Below, one piece after another: positions 51,730-62,105 of a stretch of DNA of 64,000 nt. Numbering within the stretch: the stretch's first letter is position 1; the number at the start of each line of letters is the position of its first letter. The notes under the pieces were generated by a model, which was not told where the DNA came from, searched no databases, and was given only the letters and a program-made list of their open reading frames with translations. Source of the stretch: Cymodocea nodosa (lineage: Eukaryota; Streptophyta; Magnoliopsida; Alismatales; Cymodoceaceae); contig CM072336.1 in assembly GCA_036874045.1 (NCBI GenBank), forward strand, positions 28,285,501 through 28,349,500, read 5' to 3'. The position numbers and the translations under genes were made by a program.

Positions 51730-52947
51730 CGATCATTGTTGTTTCTCTCTTATGAAAATTACTTCTGCAGAAAATGTTGACCAATGCATCACCTACTTTA
51801 ATAGTCTTGATAATGGGTGACGAATACTCACATTGGATGACAATTGTATACAGTGTTTTTAGGTTTTTTTTTTTTGCCTTTCGGATAAATGTTCTAATTA
51901 CATTTTACATCAACCGAAGAAGTCCGGCCTTCTTTTGTAAATTTGTACTAGCGTTGGAACTCTAGTACACCAGTTACAGTTTGTGTTCACAGTTCCATGC
52001 AAGCATGCTGAACTCCGGTACACCAATTACTACTTGTGAAAACTGCTTATTGCATAAGCTTGGCAGGAAAGTCGAATGCATATGTAACCAATCCTATACT
52101 CCATGCACCTCAATCCACGGTGACAGCTGTGATCTACCTACCTCTTGTGATAGATATCATCATGTTGCTTATATTCTTCGTTTCAGGAAAGAAACTGTGT
52201 TAAGTTGTAGATGATTAGAGAATATACGTGTAACAGTATGATGATTTCTGAATGCTCATGAAACAACGTAGTTCATTGCATGTAATCTGAAGAAAACATA
52301 CATTATAAAAGGCGATTGGTGGAGGACTGACTCTGCAAGAGTACCCTCTACCGTCAATGATGGCACGTGATATTTCTTGCCATTTCAGATTCCTCTGTGA
52401 CATCAGAACCAGTATTCTGTACCGTGTGTCGAGTACTTAAATGCGCATCAAAGTTCAGCTGTGATGTGTATGCAAGATTGATTGGTTGGTTGAAATATGG
52501 GATTACCTACGTAAGAACACACAAGACTTGAAAGCTTAGACGTAGAGACAAGTTCTTCCAAACTGTCAAATCATAGTCTAACGAGATTTTCCCAACTATT
52601 ATCTACTCACAGAGGAGTTATTGTAATAATAATTTTTCGAAATATCTATCCATAGACGGTACCAAGAAATATGTTTAAAATATTACTTGACATAAACTCG
52701 TTATGTTTGTAAATATTGAAAATAAATCAGTATTTTTAATTTATATATAAATTTGAAAATACAAATAAAATCGAAAACAGTTGACGTTCCCAACGTGCCT
52801 TTTCTCTGGATTACAAAAAAAAAAAAAAGCGTTTTTTTTTTCTTTTTCTTGAGTGGTCACAGGAATATGTGTTGCCTTTTGATGTATATCTCTCACGTTT
52901 CTCTTGTCAGGAGACTCCCCTTCCGGCCGCTCCTTTTCTCATCCCAG
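51730..52947. other. Intergenic DNA with an hAT 3'-end relic
   Basis: This holds the 3' region of the hAT-derived gene, the degenerate copy listed at 52314-52496, and the MOS11-like leader, with A and T runs near 52,815-52,845. No other coding region is supported. Confidence 0.5.
52314..52496 (+). pseudogene. Degenerate copy of the hAT dimerisation region
   Basis: About 183 bases match the 3' coding end of the upstream hAT-derived gene (51336-51525) in the same order and strand. Shared words include ATGGCACGTGATATT, CTTGCCATTTCAG, GTCGAGTACTT and ATGCAAGATTG. The copy has small insertions and deletions that destroy the frame (for example an extra T in GATATTTCTTGCC) and lacks the segment around TTAGATCCAGAAAC. 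It lies about 0.8 kb past the stop of the parent-like gene. It is a tandem partial duplicate or the remains of a second related element. Confidence 0.85.
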
Positions 52948-55900
52948 ATGGAGGTTTCTTCGAAAACCCTAGACGCCACCACCGAGAACCCTCCTCCGTC
53001 CATGTCTGCCCTGCCCCAGATCTCCAACGAAGAGACCGGTATTGGAAGGACGAAAGAAGGCGGCGGCGACGGCAATTTCACTGTCTCGGCACAGGAGCCG
53101 GAGTCCATGACCATCCTTCAGAAGAAGTTCCGCCGCGCCGAGCGGTTCGGCATGCCCGTACTGCTCTCCGAAGAGGAGAAGCGGATGAATCGGGCTGAAA
53201 GGTACGTTCTTTTACTTTGGAAGCGATGGTTGGTGGTAAGAGGTGTGATCCTTGTTTCATTTTTATGATATTCTTCAAAAGGATTTTTTTTTACTTTAAA
53301 TGGTGATTCTGCCAGAGCTTGCTCATATTTAGAATTGACTTGAAAGATAAGCAAGAATACATGTGTCTTGAGGATGTTTAGGTTACTTTCATTTTACATT
53401 CTCTGAACAGAAATGAAGAAAATGCAAGCACATTGTGGTGTTGTGTTAGGAAGTGATTATACTTAAACTGTCATTATCGTCCACGTGTCATACGTGTATT
53501 GGTGAGCTTGTAGCCGACTATAGACGAACAATTATATATAATGATCTGCCCCATTTCTGATATACCGATCACCATTTCCCACCATGACCTTGAAGTCTTC
53601 TCCATCTTCATCAACATGGTACAAGAGCCTTTATTTTGTTTTTAGGATGAAGCTCTATTTTTGTAGATGGAACGTTAGCATCCCAAACAAGAGTTCTTGC
53701 ATCAGTAGAGATCCTAGATTCTTGAAGTGAAAGTAATTGTTGAAGATAAGAGATTCTTGCTAAGTTACCTACAATGATTCTTATTGTTCTTCCGAAGGAC
53801 GCTTGCAATTGAAGATTGGAGCTATTCTTGCAGCTGGATACTTATGGAGATCATGGGAAACATTAAACCAAGCTCGTCAGTCACAAGTTTGGTTTTCTTT
53901 TTTCTGGAGTGCCACCTGTGGCAATCCAACATAGTGTGTGTTATAAATTTACCACAACAAATTATTCTTTGCTGAGGTCTCCATTTGCACCTCTTTTAAA
54001 TGCTTACAATTTGATGAAAATCATAGATGGGTCGTGTTTTTGTCCATTTCCATAGATCATCTCTGCTGAAGGTGAATGTTTGAGTACTTCTCCTAATCCA
54101 GCTTATCTTCAGTGTCATAAATGGAACCCTAGTAAATAGACACAGTCCATGTCTATTGGAAATTCTCTGGTTTCTTGTCCGATGATAGTTTTAGTACTAG
54201 TAATTGCTATTTCATTTTTTTGTATAATATCAATATATTCTATGGGTACTCTTTTTCTTTCTAAAATCCACTACAATCAGTTTTTAGGTACTCTATCGTT
54301 TGTTTTTACTAAATCACTAAAAACCATTTCAAAGTCCTTTTTCTTAACTCTAAAATTTTCTATTTTCATTGCATTTTCTTAATAGCTTTTGCTTCTAAAG
54401 TACTAATTCCTATTAAATAACTGTAGTTCGTATCCTTTGTACTGCCATCCAAATTTTACACGTAAGAGTTTCTTGTTATAGATTTATTAAAAGTTTTAGT
54501 AAAATGCCTATACCATCTATCTTTAATTTCATTTTCTTTTAATAAAACTTTATTGTCCTCGTCTTTAATACATTTGACTTAAATCTCTAGAATTTCTTTC
54601 TCTAGCCTTGGTCAATGTTCTTAACATTCTTATTTGTTGGCTTATACTTCTCAAAATTTTCCTTATTTCTACATTTATGATAGGTTTTGCAGAAATTTTC
54701 TTTTATTTTATCATTTTTTGTACATTTTCATTTCACCATTAACTTTCTTTACCTGGTGGAGCTACCCTACAAGATATTCCTGAGATTTCTCTGGTAATAG
54801 TTTCAATATGAGTAGTTATTTCATTTAAAAGTTTATTTACTTCATCTAGTTCCCATATTCTTTCTTTTAACAAGTTATCCCTAAATATCATTTTCTTTTC
54901 ACTTTTTAGTGCCACCACTTGCATCTTGAGTTTTTATGTACTTTAGTCTTTCTTTTTCCTAATCTTAAAATTAACACTATGTTGTGTAGTTAAAGTTTCT
55001 CATAGAATAACCTTATCATTTTTACACATTCTTTGATCTATCTTTTTAGTAAGTAGAAAGATTTATTTGACTAGCACGTAAACCAGTTATAAAAGTAATT
55101 AAATGCTCCACTACTTTCATAAAATTAGTCTTGGCTACTTAAAAGTTGCAGGTTATGTTAAAGCCTAAAATTGAATTTTCCTCTTCATTTCCATTACAAA
55201 AATCAAAATCCATGTCCTATACTTTTCTCTCCTATATGACCATTTAGATGCTTTATGTATGTCAAGTTTCTTGATAACTTGGCAGTGAAACTTTCGATAT
55301 TCACACAAATGGTCAGAGGTTTGATACTTGGTGTAGAAAATAAGAGAGAAAAAAAGATGCTTTAAATATTCTTTGATCTATTTTCTAAAGTAAAAATTTA
55401 TTTGACTAGAATTTGAACCACTTATAAAAGTAATTAAATGCTATTTTCTTTTCCTAAAATAAGTTCTAGCTACTGAAAAGTTGCAAGTTATGCTAAAGTC
55501 TAAGCTTGAATTTTCCTTTTCATTTCTCTTATCAAAATCAAATTCTTTATGACTTATTTTATATCCTATATTTTGCTCTCCTATGTCAATCTTTAGATCC
55601 CCTTCAATAAAAAAGCTTTTCATTAGTAGGTAAACCATCAACTATACTATCCAAATCTTTCCAAAATTTCTATTTAATAGTTTCTCTTGAACCTATTTAT
55701 GAAGTATATGCATTAATTATATTAAACACTTTATTTCCTATCACAAGCTTAACCATTATAATTCTATCTTTTACCCTTATTTTCTCAACAACTTCATCTC
55801 TTAAATTTTTATCAACTATTATTCTAATTTTATTCCTATGCTTATCTTTTCTTGTACACCACAATTTAAAACCATTATCCTTAATTAACTTTGGATTTTT

Positions 55901-58383
55901 CTCTCACACATTTAGTTTCTTGCAAACATAATATGTTAATTCTCTTATCATTTTGCTAATTAATTCCATACATTTACCAATCGATGTTCCTACATTCCCA
56001 AGTTGCTATTTTTGGTATTTTGCATTAATTTCTTTACCTACATCCATACATTAGAATGTGTGAACCCTTATTTTCATCTGGATTCGAGTGTCAATGCAAA
56101 ACCCCTTGCTTAAGAACATTATACCTAGGGTGTGCAATGCCTTCCGCTTATTGTTTTTTCATTGCACTTGAGATTTGATGCAATGCACTTCTAAGAGGAG
56201 TACACCTTAATGAATTATCCTTAGGAGTCGTACTCATGAGAGGTTGATAAGTTTTTACAGTTAGTTGTCTACCTAATGTCTCTTTTATTTGAACTTGAGA
56301 TTGAGTATGAAGAGATTAACCTTCAAAAGTAGAGTTCCAAATTATGTGTGTAAATTATAGAAATCATTGCATGGTTTAAAGCAATCCCTTAGAGCTTGGT
56401 ACCAAAAGCTACATGTTTTTCTCTTGGACTATGGTTTTGTTATGTCAAGACTCATCGTTTCTTATTTTTAGGAGAAATGATACTTGTCTATATTTCCTAG
56501 TACATGTGAATGACATTTTAGTTATAGGAGACAATGATATATCTCTTTCTTTGTTGATTCAAGCAATGAAAAATATTTTTCCTATCAAAGACATGGGGCG
56601 GCCACACTTCTTATTGGGTCTTGAGTTAAATGGTGCTCAAGGACTTACAAGTTAGCTTCGTTTCTACCAAGGAGCAATTCGTGGATTATTTGACTAAAGC
56701 TATCAGCAACATTTCATTTCTTCAGCACATGAGCAAACTTCATGTTTGGCACCCTCGATGTGTTTCAGATGGGGTGTTATACTAGGCATTGATTGTACTT
56801 AGCTGTCATTATTATCCTTGTGTGATACATGTATTGGTGAGCTTGCAACCAACTAACTGTAGATGAACTAACATATATAATGAGCTGCTCCATTTCTGAT
56901 CTGTAGGATAATACGGATCACCATTTTTTACAGTGTTCTTGAAGTCTTATCCATCTTTATTGAACGGGAAAAAGTGCATGTTATAAGAAAAAAAAAATCT
57001 TCTGACATGGTCACACCAGCCTAAATCCATTTTTTTTCCAACCAGATATCAGTCTTCACACCCGATCACTTTAAAATCTTTGATACCTTCTACCATTATT
57101 TCTATGATTCAAGCTGTATGCATTTTCATATGAACCATTTGCTTTTTTCTCCTCTGAAACTAGGAGCAGTTTTATGTGCTTGATTCCCCACCCCACAGAA
57201 GAAAATAATCCCGTGATGATTAAAGTTTGTTTGCTTAATACTAGAGCTTGTTTAGGAGAACAAATATTTAATTGTTTCAATGTATAATCTGTTTAATTGT
57301 TATTTTTACTTAGGGAATGCTGTATAGGCACGTCAGTAATTAGTGATTGAGAAAACGGACTTACTTAAATTGTTGGTTGATTCTCTTTGGTAAATATGAA
57401 GTGTTTGTTTCTATAACAATGATGCTAAGTTTATCAAAATAGCTTGACAAGGTCATATCATGGAAACAGGATTCAGATAATGTTGATGAAAGCATAGAAA
57501 ATTCAGGACAATACCGTAATAGCTATTACACCTTGTTCTCTTCCCTATCTACCGGAACTAGATTCATGTTTGAGCTCTTATAAAGCATTAAAAAGACAAA
57601 TAGATTGCCATTTGAGGTTCTAGTTCTCCATAGTTTTCATCTGCCTTTGCCAAATGGTTTGATAAATGAGAAACTTTAAATTCCTTTACACAACTTTGAT
57701 ATCGTAGTTCTCGATAGTTGTCATCTGCCTATGCCAAATGGTTTGATGACAAGTAGTTTCATATATGTATGTCGATGTTTGCATCATTTTTTTTTGGAGA
57801 TATAATAATTGCATCATGCTGCATTCTTTTGACTTGGATTAGAATATCAATTATAACACGATTTGTTGGCAGGTTTGGCACTGGACCTACTTTGCAAAGA
57901 AAATCGGAAGAACAGAAGAGAAAGGACAGGGCAAAAAGGTTCACATCCTTTACCTTGCAACTGCACTAGTTTTTAGTCTTAAACCGGCTCTGGTAGCTGT
58001 CGCAATGAAACTCTATTCGTATAATAAAATATGATTTTCTTAAGTTTATTATAAAATCATTGGAATTGACTTTGAGCTTTTTGTCCTCTTCATTGCATCC
58101 AGATTTGGGATAACGGTGCAATCAGCCAAGGATGAGGAAGAGAAAAAGAAAGCTAGATTGGCCAGGTTTGCACAGGTATCCAAGTTAAGTAGCGTGGAAG
58201 AAGAAAAAAGGAATGCAAGAGCACTCAGGTTGGCTGGCTGTGGATCTGGGGTTTTAGTGGTATTGCTCTGAACTGCTTCCCATCTGGTAATCTGGTTTAT
58301 GCTTTTGCTTTTTCCATAGGTTTTCACAAAGCGCTTCAACCCTCCATTCGGAATCAATGTCCAAGCAAGCTCAGATAAAGTAG
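52948..58383 (+). CDS. MOS11: MOS11/SARNP-like mRNA-export factor
   Basis: Four exons, 52948-53201, 57873-57938, 58103-58228 and 58320-58383, join to 510 nt, 169 residues. After a Ser/Thr/Pro/Glu-rich start ([20 protein letters not shown]) come four short repeats built round 'K-x-x-R-A-x-R-F': [40 protein letters not shown] and [12 protein letters not shown], then [10 protein letters not shown]. Introns 1, 2 and 4 cut within an Arg codon before Phe, a tidy match of exons to repeats. Arabidopsis MOS11 and animal SARNP/CIP29 share this pattern and bind the RNA helicase UAP56 for mRNA export. MOS11 was found as a modifier of snc1 immunity. The protein is shorter than Arabidopsis MOS11. Intron 1 is 4671 bp and holds a Copia fossil with a LINE inside. 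Exons are all in frame, so the gene looks functional. Confidence 0.88.
54450..56035 (-). mobile_element. RTE-type LINE fragment (endonuclease region), nested in the Copia fossil
   Basis: On the minus strand, from about 56,030 downward, translated pieces read [18 protein letters not shown], then [34 protein letters not shown] and [17 protein letters not shown]. This order matches the start of the apurinic-type endonuclease of plant RTE/L1-like LINEs. A further stretch (54739-54924, [20 protein letters not shown], then [12 protein letters not shown]) fits the linker before the reverse transcriptase. The reverse transcriptase itself is not clear. The frames are interrupted by stops and shifts throughout, so it is a dead copy. 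It lies within a Copia fossil and is therefore a later insertion. Confidence 0.7.
55030..55595. repeat. Two diverged copies of a ~215-bp unit inside the LINE relic
   Basis: The segment at about 55,030-55,245 and that at about 55,373-55,595 run in the same direction and share TTTGATCTAT, TTATTTGACTAG, TTATAAAAGTAATTAAATGCT and AAGTTGCA. Identity is roughly 75-80 percent by eye. It is an internal duplication of the endonuclease-distal part of the LINE relic. Confidence 0.75.
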
Positions 58384-58880
58384 AGCCTCGACGTATAAAA
58401 ACACATCAAAAGCTGGAATACCAAGGTGCATGGATTCGTACTTCAATGGTTCGAGAGGAATCGTTTAGGCATTTCATCCTGTTCAGGTGAAGTCAGTCAG
58501 TCGTGAGTGGAGGAGGGTCCCCGCTTCCGACGTTTCCATGGGATCCAGAAGAGCGTGTGTGTTCTTTCCCTTGTCCTTAAAACGTACGTGAGGACGGTTG
58601 TTTTTCTGGGCACGGTCGCATTCATCACTCACATGATGGATGCTTGGTCCTTCTCGATCCAGGCACATTTGTTTTGCAAGATTCTCTGTACAAATGGTTT
58701 TATCATCGTAGCGTCAAGAAATGGTACGCCCAATAATATTTGTTGCGGTAGGGTGGGAACATCCTGAATGTTTTGGGCGCCTGCAACACACCATATTTGG
58801 TTGGCTACCTCAGTCAGGGTAACTTCTTTGCTCCGTCAAATTTTAGGATAACACAAATGGGAATGAGGCCGCAGACACGG
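58384..58880. other. Convergent 3' ends of MOS11-like and PPR genes
   Basis: The two genes converge here, with about 500 bases between their stop codons. The region must hold both 3'-UTRs. No coding frame or clear element is seen. Confidence 0.6.
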
Positions 58881-60986
58881 CTAATAATCGCTCGCCTCGT
58901 CCACTTCGTCTTCGGAAACACGACCGCCTTCTTTCATCAGCCGAAGTAAACCATGTAGCGCGTCGTAGAGAGCACCGGAGCGAGCATTTGAGGTGTCTCT
59001 CGACGTGAACGCTTGTACGCCGTCGCTCGTCTCCATCCAACTGCACCCGGGGTTCTTCACCAACCCAGTCCTTTTCATGTTCTCCCTCACCTCCGTCGCC
59101 TCCTTCCACATCCCGGCTTTGGAGTACACGTTCGCCATGATGATGTAGTTCCCATCGCTCTCCGGCTCTATCTCCGCCAAGCGATCGAAAGCCAACCTTG
59201 CAATCTGCACGTCCCCGGCCACGGAGGCTCCATTGAGTAGTGCACCCCAAGCCTTTTCGTTTGGCTCCACCGGCATCTTCGAGATGAACTCCACCGCTTC
59301 CTTGAGCATTCCGGAGCGGCTCATCGCTCCAATCATGCAAGCATAGTTTTCCGAGGTCCGCCGGATTCCGTGGTGCGCGCAGGAAACGGCGTCGAAGATG
59401 CGCTGCGCTTCCTTCACCGCCCCAGCATGAGCGCAGGCCGACAGCACGGCCGTCAAGGTCACATGATCAGGCTGCGTGCCAACGTCCAGCATCTCGGTGA
59501 ACAAGGCAATGGCAGAGGCGGCGTCTCCGTGAGCGGCATGGGCAGAAATGATGGACGTCCATAGGACGACGCTCCTCGCTGTGGTAGTCGCGAACACCAG
59601 CCGTGCCCCGCGAAGATACCCAGCTTTCGCGTAAGCGTCCATCAATGAGACGACCACGTATACGTCCCCATCGTAGCCATTTCTTATGGCGTAACAATGA
59701 ACTTGTTTCCCAACCAACAGGTTGGAGAAGAAGGAAATCGTCGGAAGAATGCTTGAAAGTGTGACCGAATTAGGGCGGACCCCGGCAAGTTGCATCTCGG
59801 CTATGAGCTCCGGTACGTCCTCGTGGAAGTTGTTCTGGACTAGACCGGAGATCACAGCATTCCACAAGCTCAGCGAGGGCTTCTCCACCTTCCGGAACAC
59901 CTCCATTGCCTGATCGACGAACCCATGGCTCATGTATCCGGAGATCATCACCCCGTAAGAAACGTCATCCTTTACCGGTGCTTCGTCGAACAGTTTCCTC
60001 GCGTAGTCCAATCGCCCGCACTTCTCGTACAGCCCAACCACAGAATTCCACACCTCGGCGTCCATCTCCACCTTGTTGTCCGCAAGGGACCGATGTATCT
60101 TCGTACCGAAATCAAGGTCCTTCAGCTGAGCACATGCGTGCAACGCCGACACGACGGTCACATTGTTTGGCTTCTGTTCGTTGCAGTTCATCTCCATTCT
60201 ACTGTACATTCGGAGACACTCCTCGTAGTGACCGCTCTGGGAGTAGCCAGAGACCAAAGAATTCCACGAGACAACATCCCTCTCGGTCATTGAATCGAAC
60301 ACCTTCCTCGCAGACCCGGCGTCTTCAAGCCTTGCGTACATCGTCACCAGCCCATTTGCCACAAACAGGTCCCTCTCGAACCCACGAGAAATCACATACG
60401 CATGGATCGACCAACCGTAGTCCATCGAATTCCATGGCACAGAATTCTTTCCCGGCGGATTCTCCACACTCCTCTCTTGTAGCGTCACGTCGAACGACAC
60501 CCGCCGGGTAGAACCCAAGCACCCACTTCCCAGAGCCCGATGCTTTGACCCGTCGATCGAAGAAGACAGCGCCTTGAGAACGGAAGAGACGGAAACAGCG
60601 TCAGGCCTGAGGTTATGGAGGAGAAAAGAGAAGAATCGGAGAGCGAGGGAAGGGTCGTGGAGGGAGTATGCGATGAGCATTGCGTTGAAAGAGAAGACGG
60701 TCTTGTCCGGGATGGAATGGAAGACCATCTGGGATTCGCGGAGGAGGCCGTGCTTAGAGTAGAGGGAGATGAGCTTGGAGCCAAGGTAGTTGCCGGGGGT
60801 GACAGAGGACAGGACGAGGCGGGCTTGAAGTTGCTTCGCCGGAAGGAGCAGGCGGTGGTCGGCGCAGTGCTGGATGAGGTCGCCATAGAAGTGGTAGTCG
60901 AGGAAATGGGAGCAGCGGAGCCTGGAGATGATGGCGGCGGCGGCAGCAGCCGTGGTTCGGTTGAGAGAGCCAGCGGACGCTGTCAT
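58881..60986 (-). CDS. PLS-class pentatricopeptide-repeat protein, E subgroup
   Basis: A single exon of 2106 nt codes 701 residues, starting MTASAGSLNRTTAAAAAAII at 60986; the frame is open 31 codons further up, but the Ala/Ser/Arg-rich start fits an organelle targeting peptide. About a dozen PPR motifs of P, L and S type follow, seen as repeats of ARKVFDSMTERDVVSWNSLV, ARKLFDEAPVKDDVSYGVMI and ARLVFATTTARSVVLWTSII. The E-type end starts KAWGALLNGASVAGDVQIAR and runs to GNYIIMANVYSKAGMWKEA and GCSWMETSDGV; there is no DYW domain. Such proteins act in mitochondrial or plastid C-to-U RNA editing. The sequence follows Arabidopsis At2g37310 closely. Odd: about 45 extra residues (around GSGCLGSTRRVSFDVTLQER) break one repeat near residue 185-230, without splice sites that would remove them cleanly. 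Confidence 0.92.
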   Translation of the reverse strand: MTASAGSLNRTTAAAAAAIISRLRCSHFLDYHFYGDLIQHCADHRLLLPAKQLQARLVLSSVTPGNYLGSKLISLYSKHGLLRESQMVFHSIPDKTVFSFNAMLIAYSLHDPSLALRFFSFLLHNLRPDAVSVSSVLKALSSSIDGSKHRALGSGCLGSTRRVSFDVTLQERSVENPPGKNSVPWNSMDYGWSIHAYVISRGFERDLFVANGLVTMYARLEDAGSARKVFDSMTERDVVSWNSLVSGYSQSGHYEECLRMYSRMEMNCNEQKPNNVTVVSALHACAQLKDLDFGTKIHRSLADNKVEMDAEVWNSVVGLYEKCGRLDYARKLFDEAPVKDDVSYGVMISGYMSHGFVDQAMEVFRKVEKPSLSLWNAVISGLVQNNFHEDVPELIAEMQLAGVRPNSVTLSSILPTISFFSNLLVGKQVHCYAIRNGYDGDVYVVVSLMDAYAKAGYLRGARLVFATTTARSVVLWTSIISAHAAHGDAASAIALFTEMLDVGTQPDHVTLTAVLSACAHAGAVKEAQRIFDAVSCAHHGIRRTSENYACMIGAMSRSGMLKEAVEFISKMPVEPNEKAWGALLNGASVAGDVQIARLAFDRLAEIEPESDGNYIIMANVYSKAGMWKEATEVRENMKRTGLVKNPGCSWMETSDGVQAFTSRDTSNARSGALYDALHGLLRLMKEGGRVSEDEVDEASDY

Positions 60987-62105
60987 ACATCCAGGTCTGC
61001 TTCTGGTTCGGACGATCGACGTGTAGATATTATTATTATTCTTTAAACAAATTATAATGAATAGTAATCTAGAATTCAATATCCTTAATTATGTTCGATT
61101 CTTATTTCGGTATCTTCAATTTTAAATAAAGTTTTATTTATATTTTGCGATAACATTCCCCAAATGAAATTGTCCTTTTCTTCTCGATCTCTCCACAATC
61201 CTCTTCCGCACCTTCCTCCCGACAAGGCTATTGTCACTTCAACTCTATGATGATAAGATCATTGTCGTCACTCTTCTTATTTAGTTTGAGAAAGTGGGGT
61301 TAAGTAGACGAGACTGTTACCAAATTGTCACAAGTAACAGATACAAACACGAGAGAGTTTGTGATTAAAGGTTAAGCATGTGAGGTGAGGACAGAAGTTT
61401 GAGGTCAATGCTGTCTTTTTGTACGGAGGAGGAAAAGTGTTTTCACTCTTTTTTAATAGATAAAAAGGGTAAGAGAATCACTTTCTGAACATTATAAGAG
61501 ACGCAAAAGAAAGAAAGTTACATCGATTCTACGAGCAGGTGTGTGTGTGGAATCTTTATTTTACGACTCATTGATTTACTCATTCATAGGATGGACGTCA
61601 CATCAGTAAAATTTATATCTCTTAGACTCTCTTGTAGCTGGAGACATGTATAAAATTCATCCTTCTTCGTCTCTTTTACAGATAAAACGTCTATAAAATC
61701 CGTGTCTCTGGTTTTTCTTTTATAGGTGGACATTTGTGAAATTTTTATTTTTAACTTTGAATGAACGGATTCGTTTCTGTTTAACTCGTTCACAAACGGC
61801 CGTCTTTCTTAATTTTTTCACTTCCTCCTACGTGTGAAGCCAACCACATTTTACACGTCAGAAAAAAAGAAAAGAAATGTACGTGTCTATCTTATAAGTG
61901 ACAACAATATTTGTTTTTAAGATGGACCCCACCTCATTCTCCTTCACGGGAATGTTCCTTGGGCGTGCCTTGTTATTTGATCTTTCACACATACACACGC
62001 TCTCTCTCCTCCCAGCCCCGCCACCGCCTGAGCTCCCCGAACGCTCGGTCCTTTCCCTTTCCCCTTCTTCCCGGACCGTCGCAGAAGCAGCGGTTGCCAG
62101 TCGCA
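60987..62105. promoter_or_regulatory. Divergent promoter region between PPR and aminopeptidase genes
   Basis: The PPR gene (left, minus) and the aminopeptidase gene (right, plus) diverge from here. AT-rich DNA gives way at about 61,990 to a C-rich leader before the aminopeptidase ATG. A degenerate repeat of about 45 bp lies at 61,590-61,752. No single promoter element can be fixed. Confidence 0.5.
61590..61752. repeat. Degenerate ~45-bp tandem repeat, three to four units
   Basis: Units begin near GGACGTCACATCAGTAAAAT, GGAGACATGTATAAAATTCA, AAAACGTCTATAAAATCCGT and GGACATTTGTGAAATTTTT. Each has a (T/C)AAAAT core about 10 bases in, then a pyrimidine-rich half. Identity between units is only moderate. 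Confidence 0.5.

Larger units (their letters stand above)
53444..56964 (+). mobile_element. Fossil Copia-type LTR retrotransposon, broken, in the MOS11-like intron
   Basis: Direct repeats of about 173 bp (53444-53616) and about 190 bp (56775-56964) are the LTRs; both begin TGTTA and share words such as TGTATTGGTGAGCTTG and CTTGAAGTCTT. Directly after the left one comes TGGTACAAGAGCC, close to the initiator-Met tRNA primer site of Copia elements. A reverse-transcriptase to RNase H remnant is seen at about 56,390-56,720 on the plus strand. The middle is taken by an RTE-type LINE on the opposite strand. The LTRs differ at roughly one base in five by eye, so it is older than the HRD1-intron element. 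It is broken, with many breaks. Confidence 0.75.
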
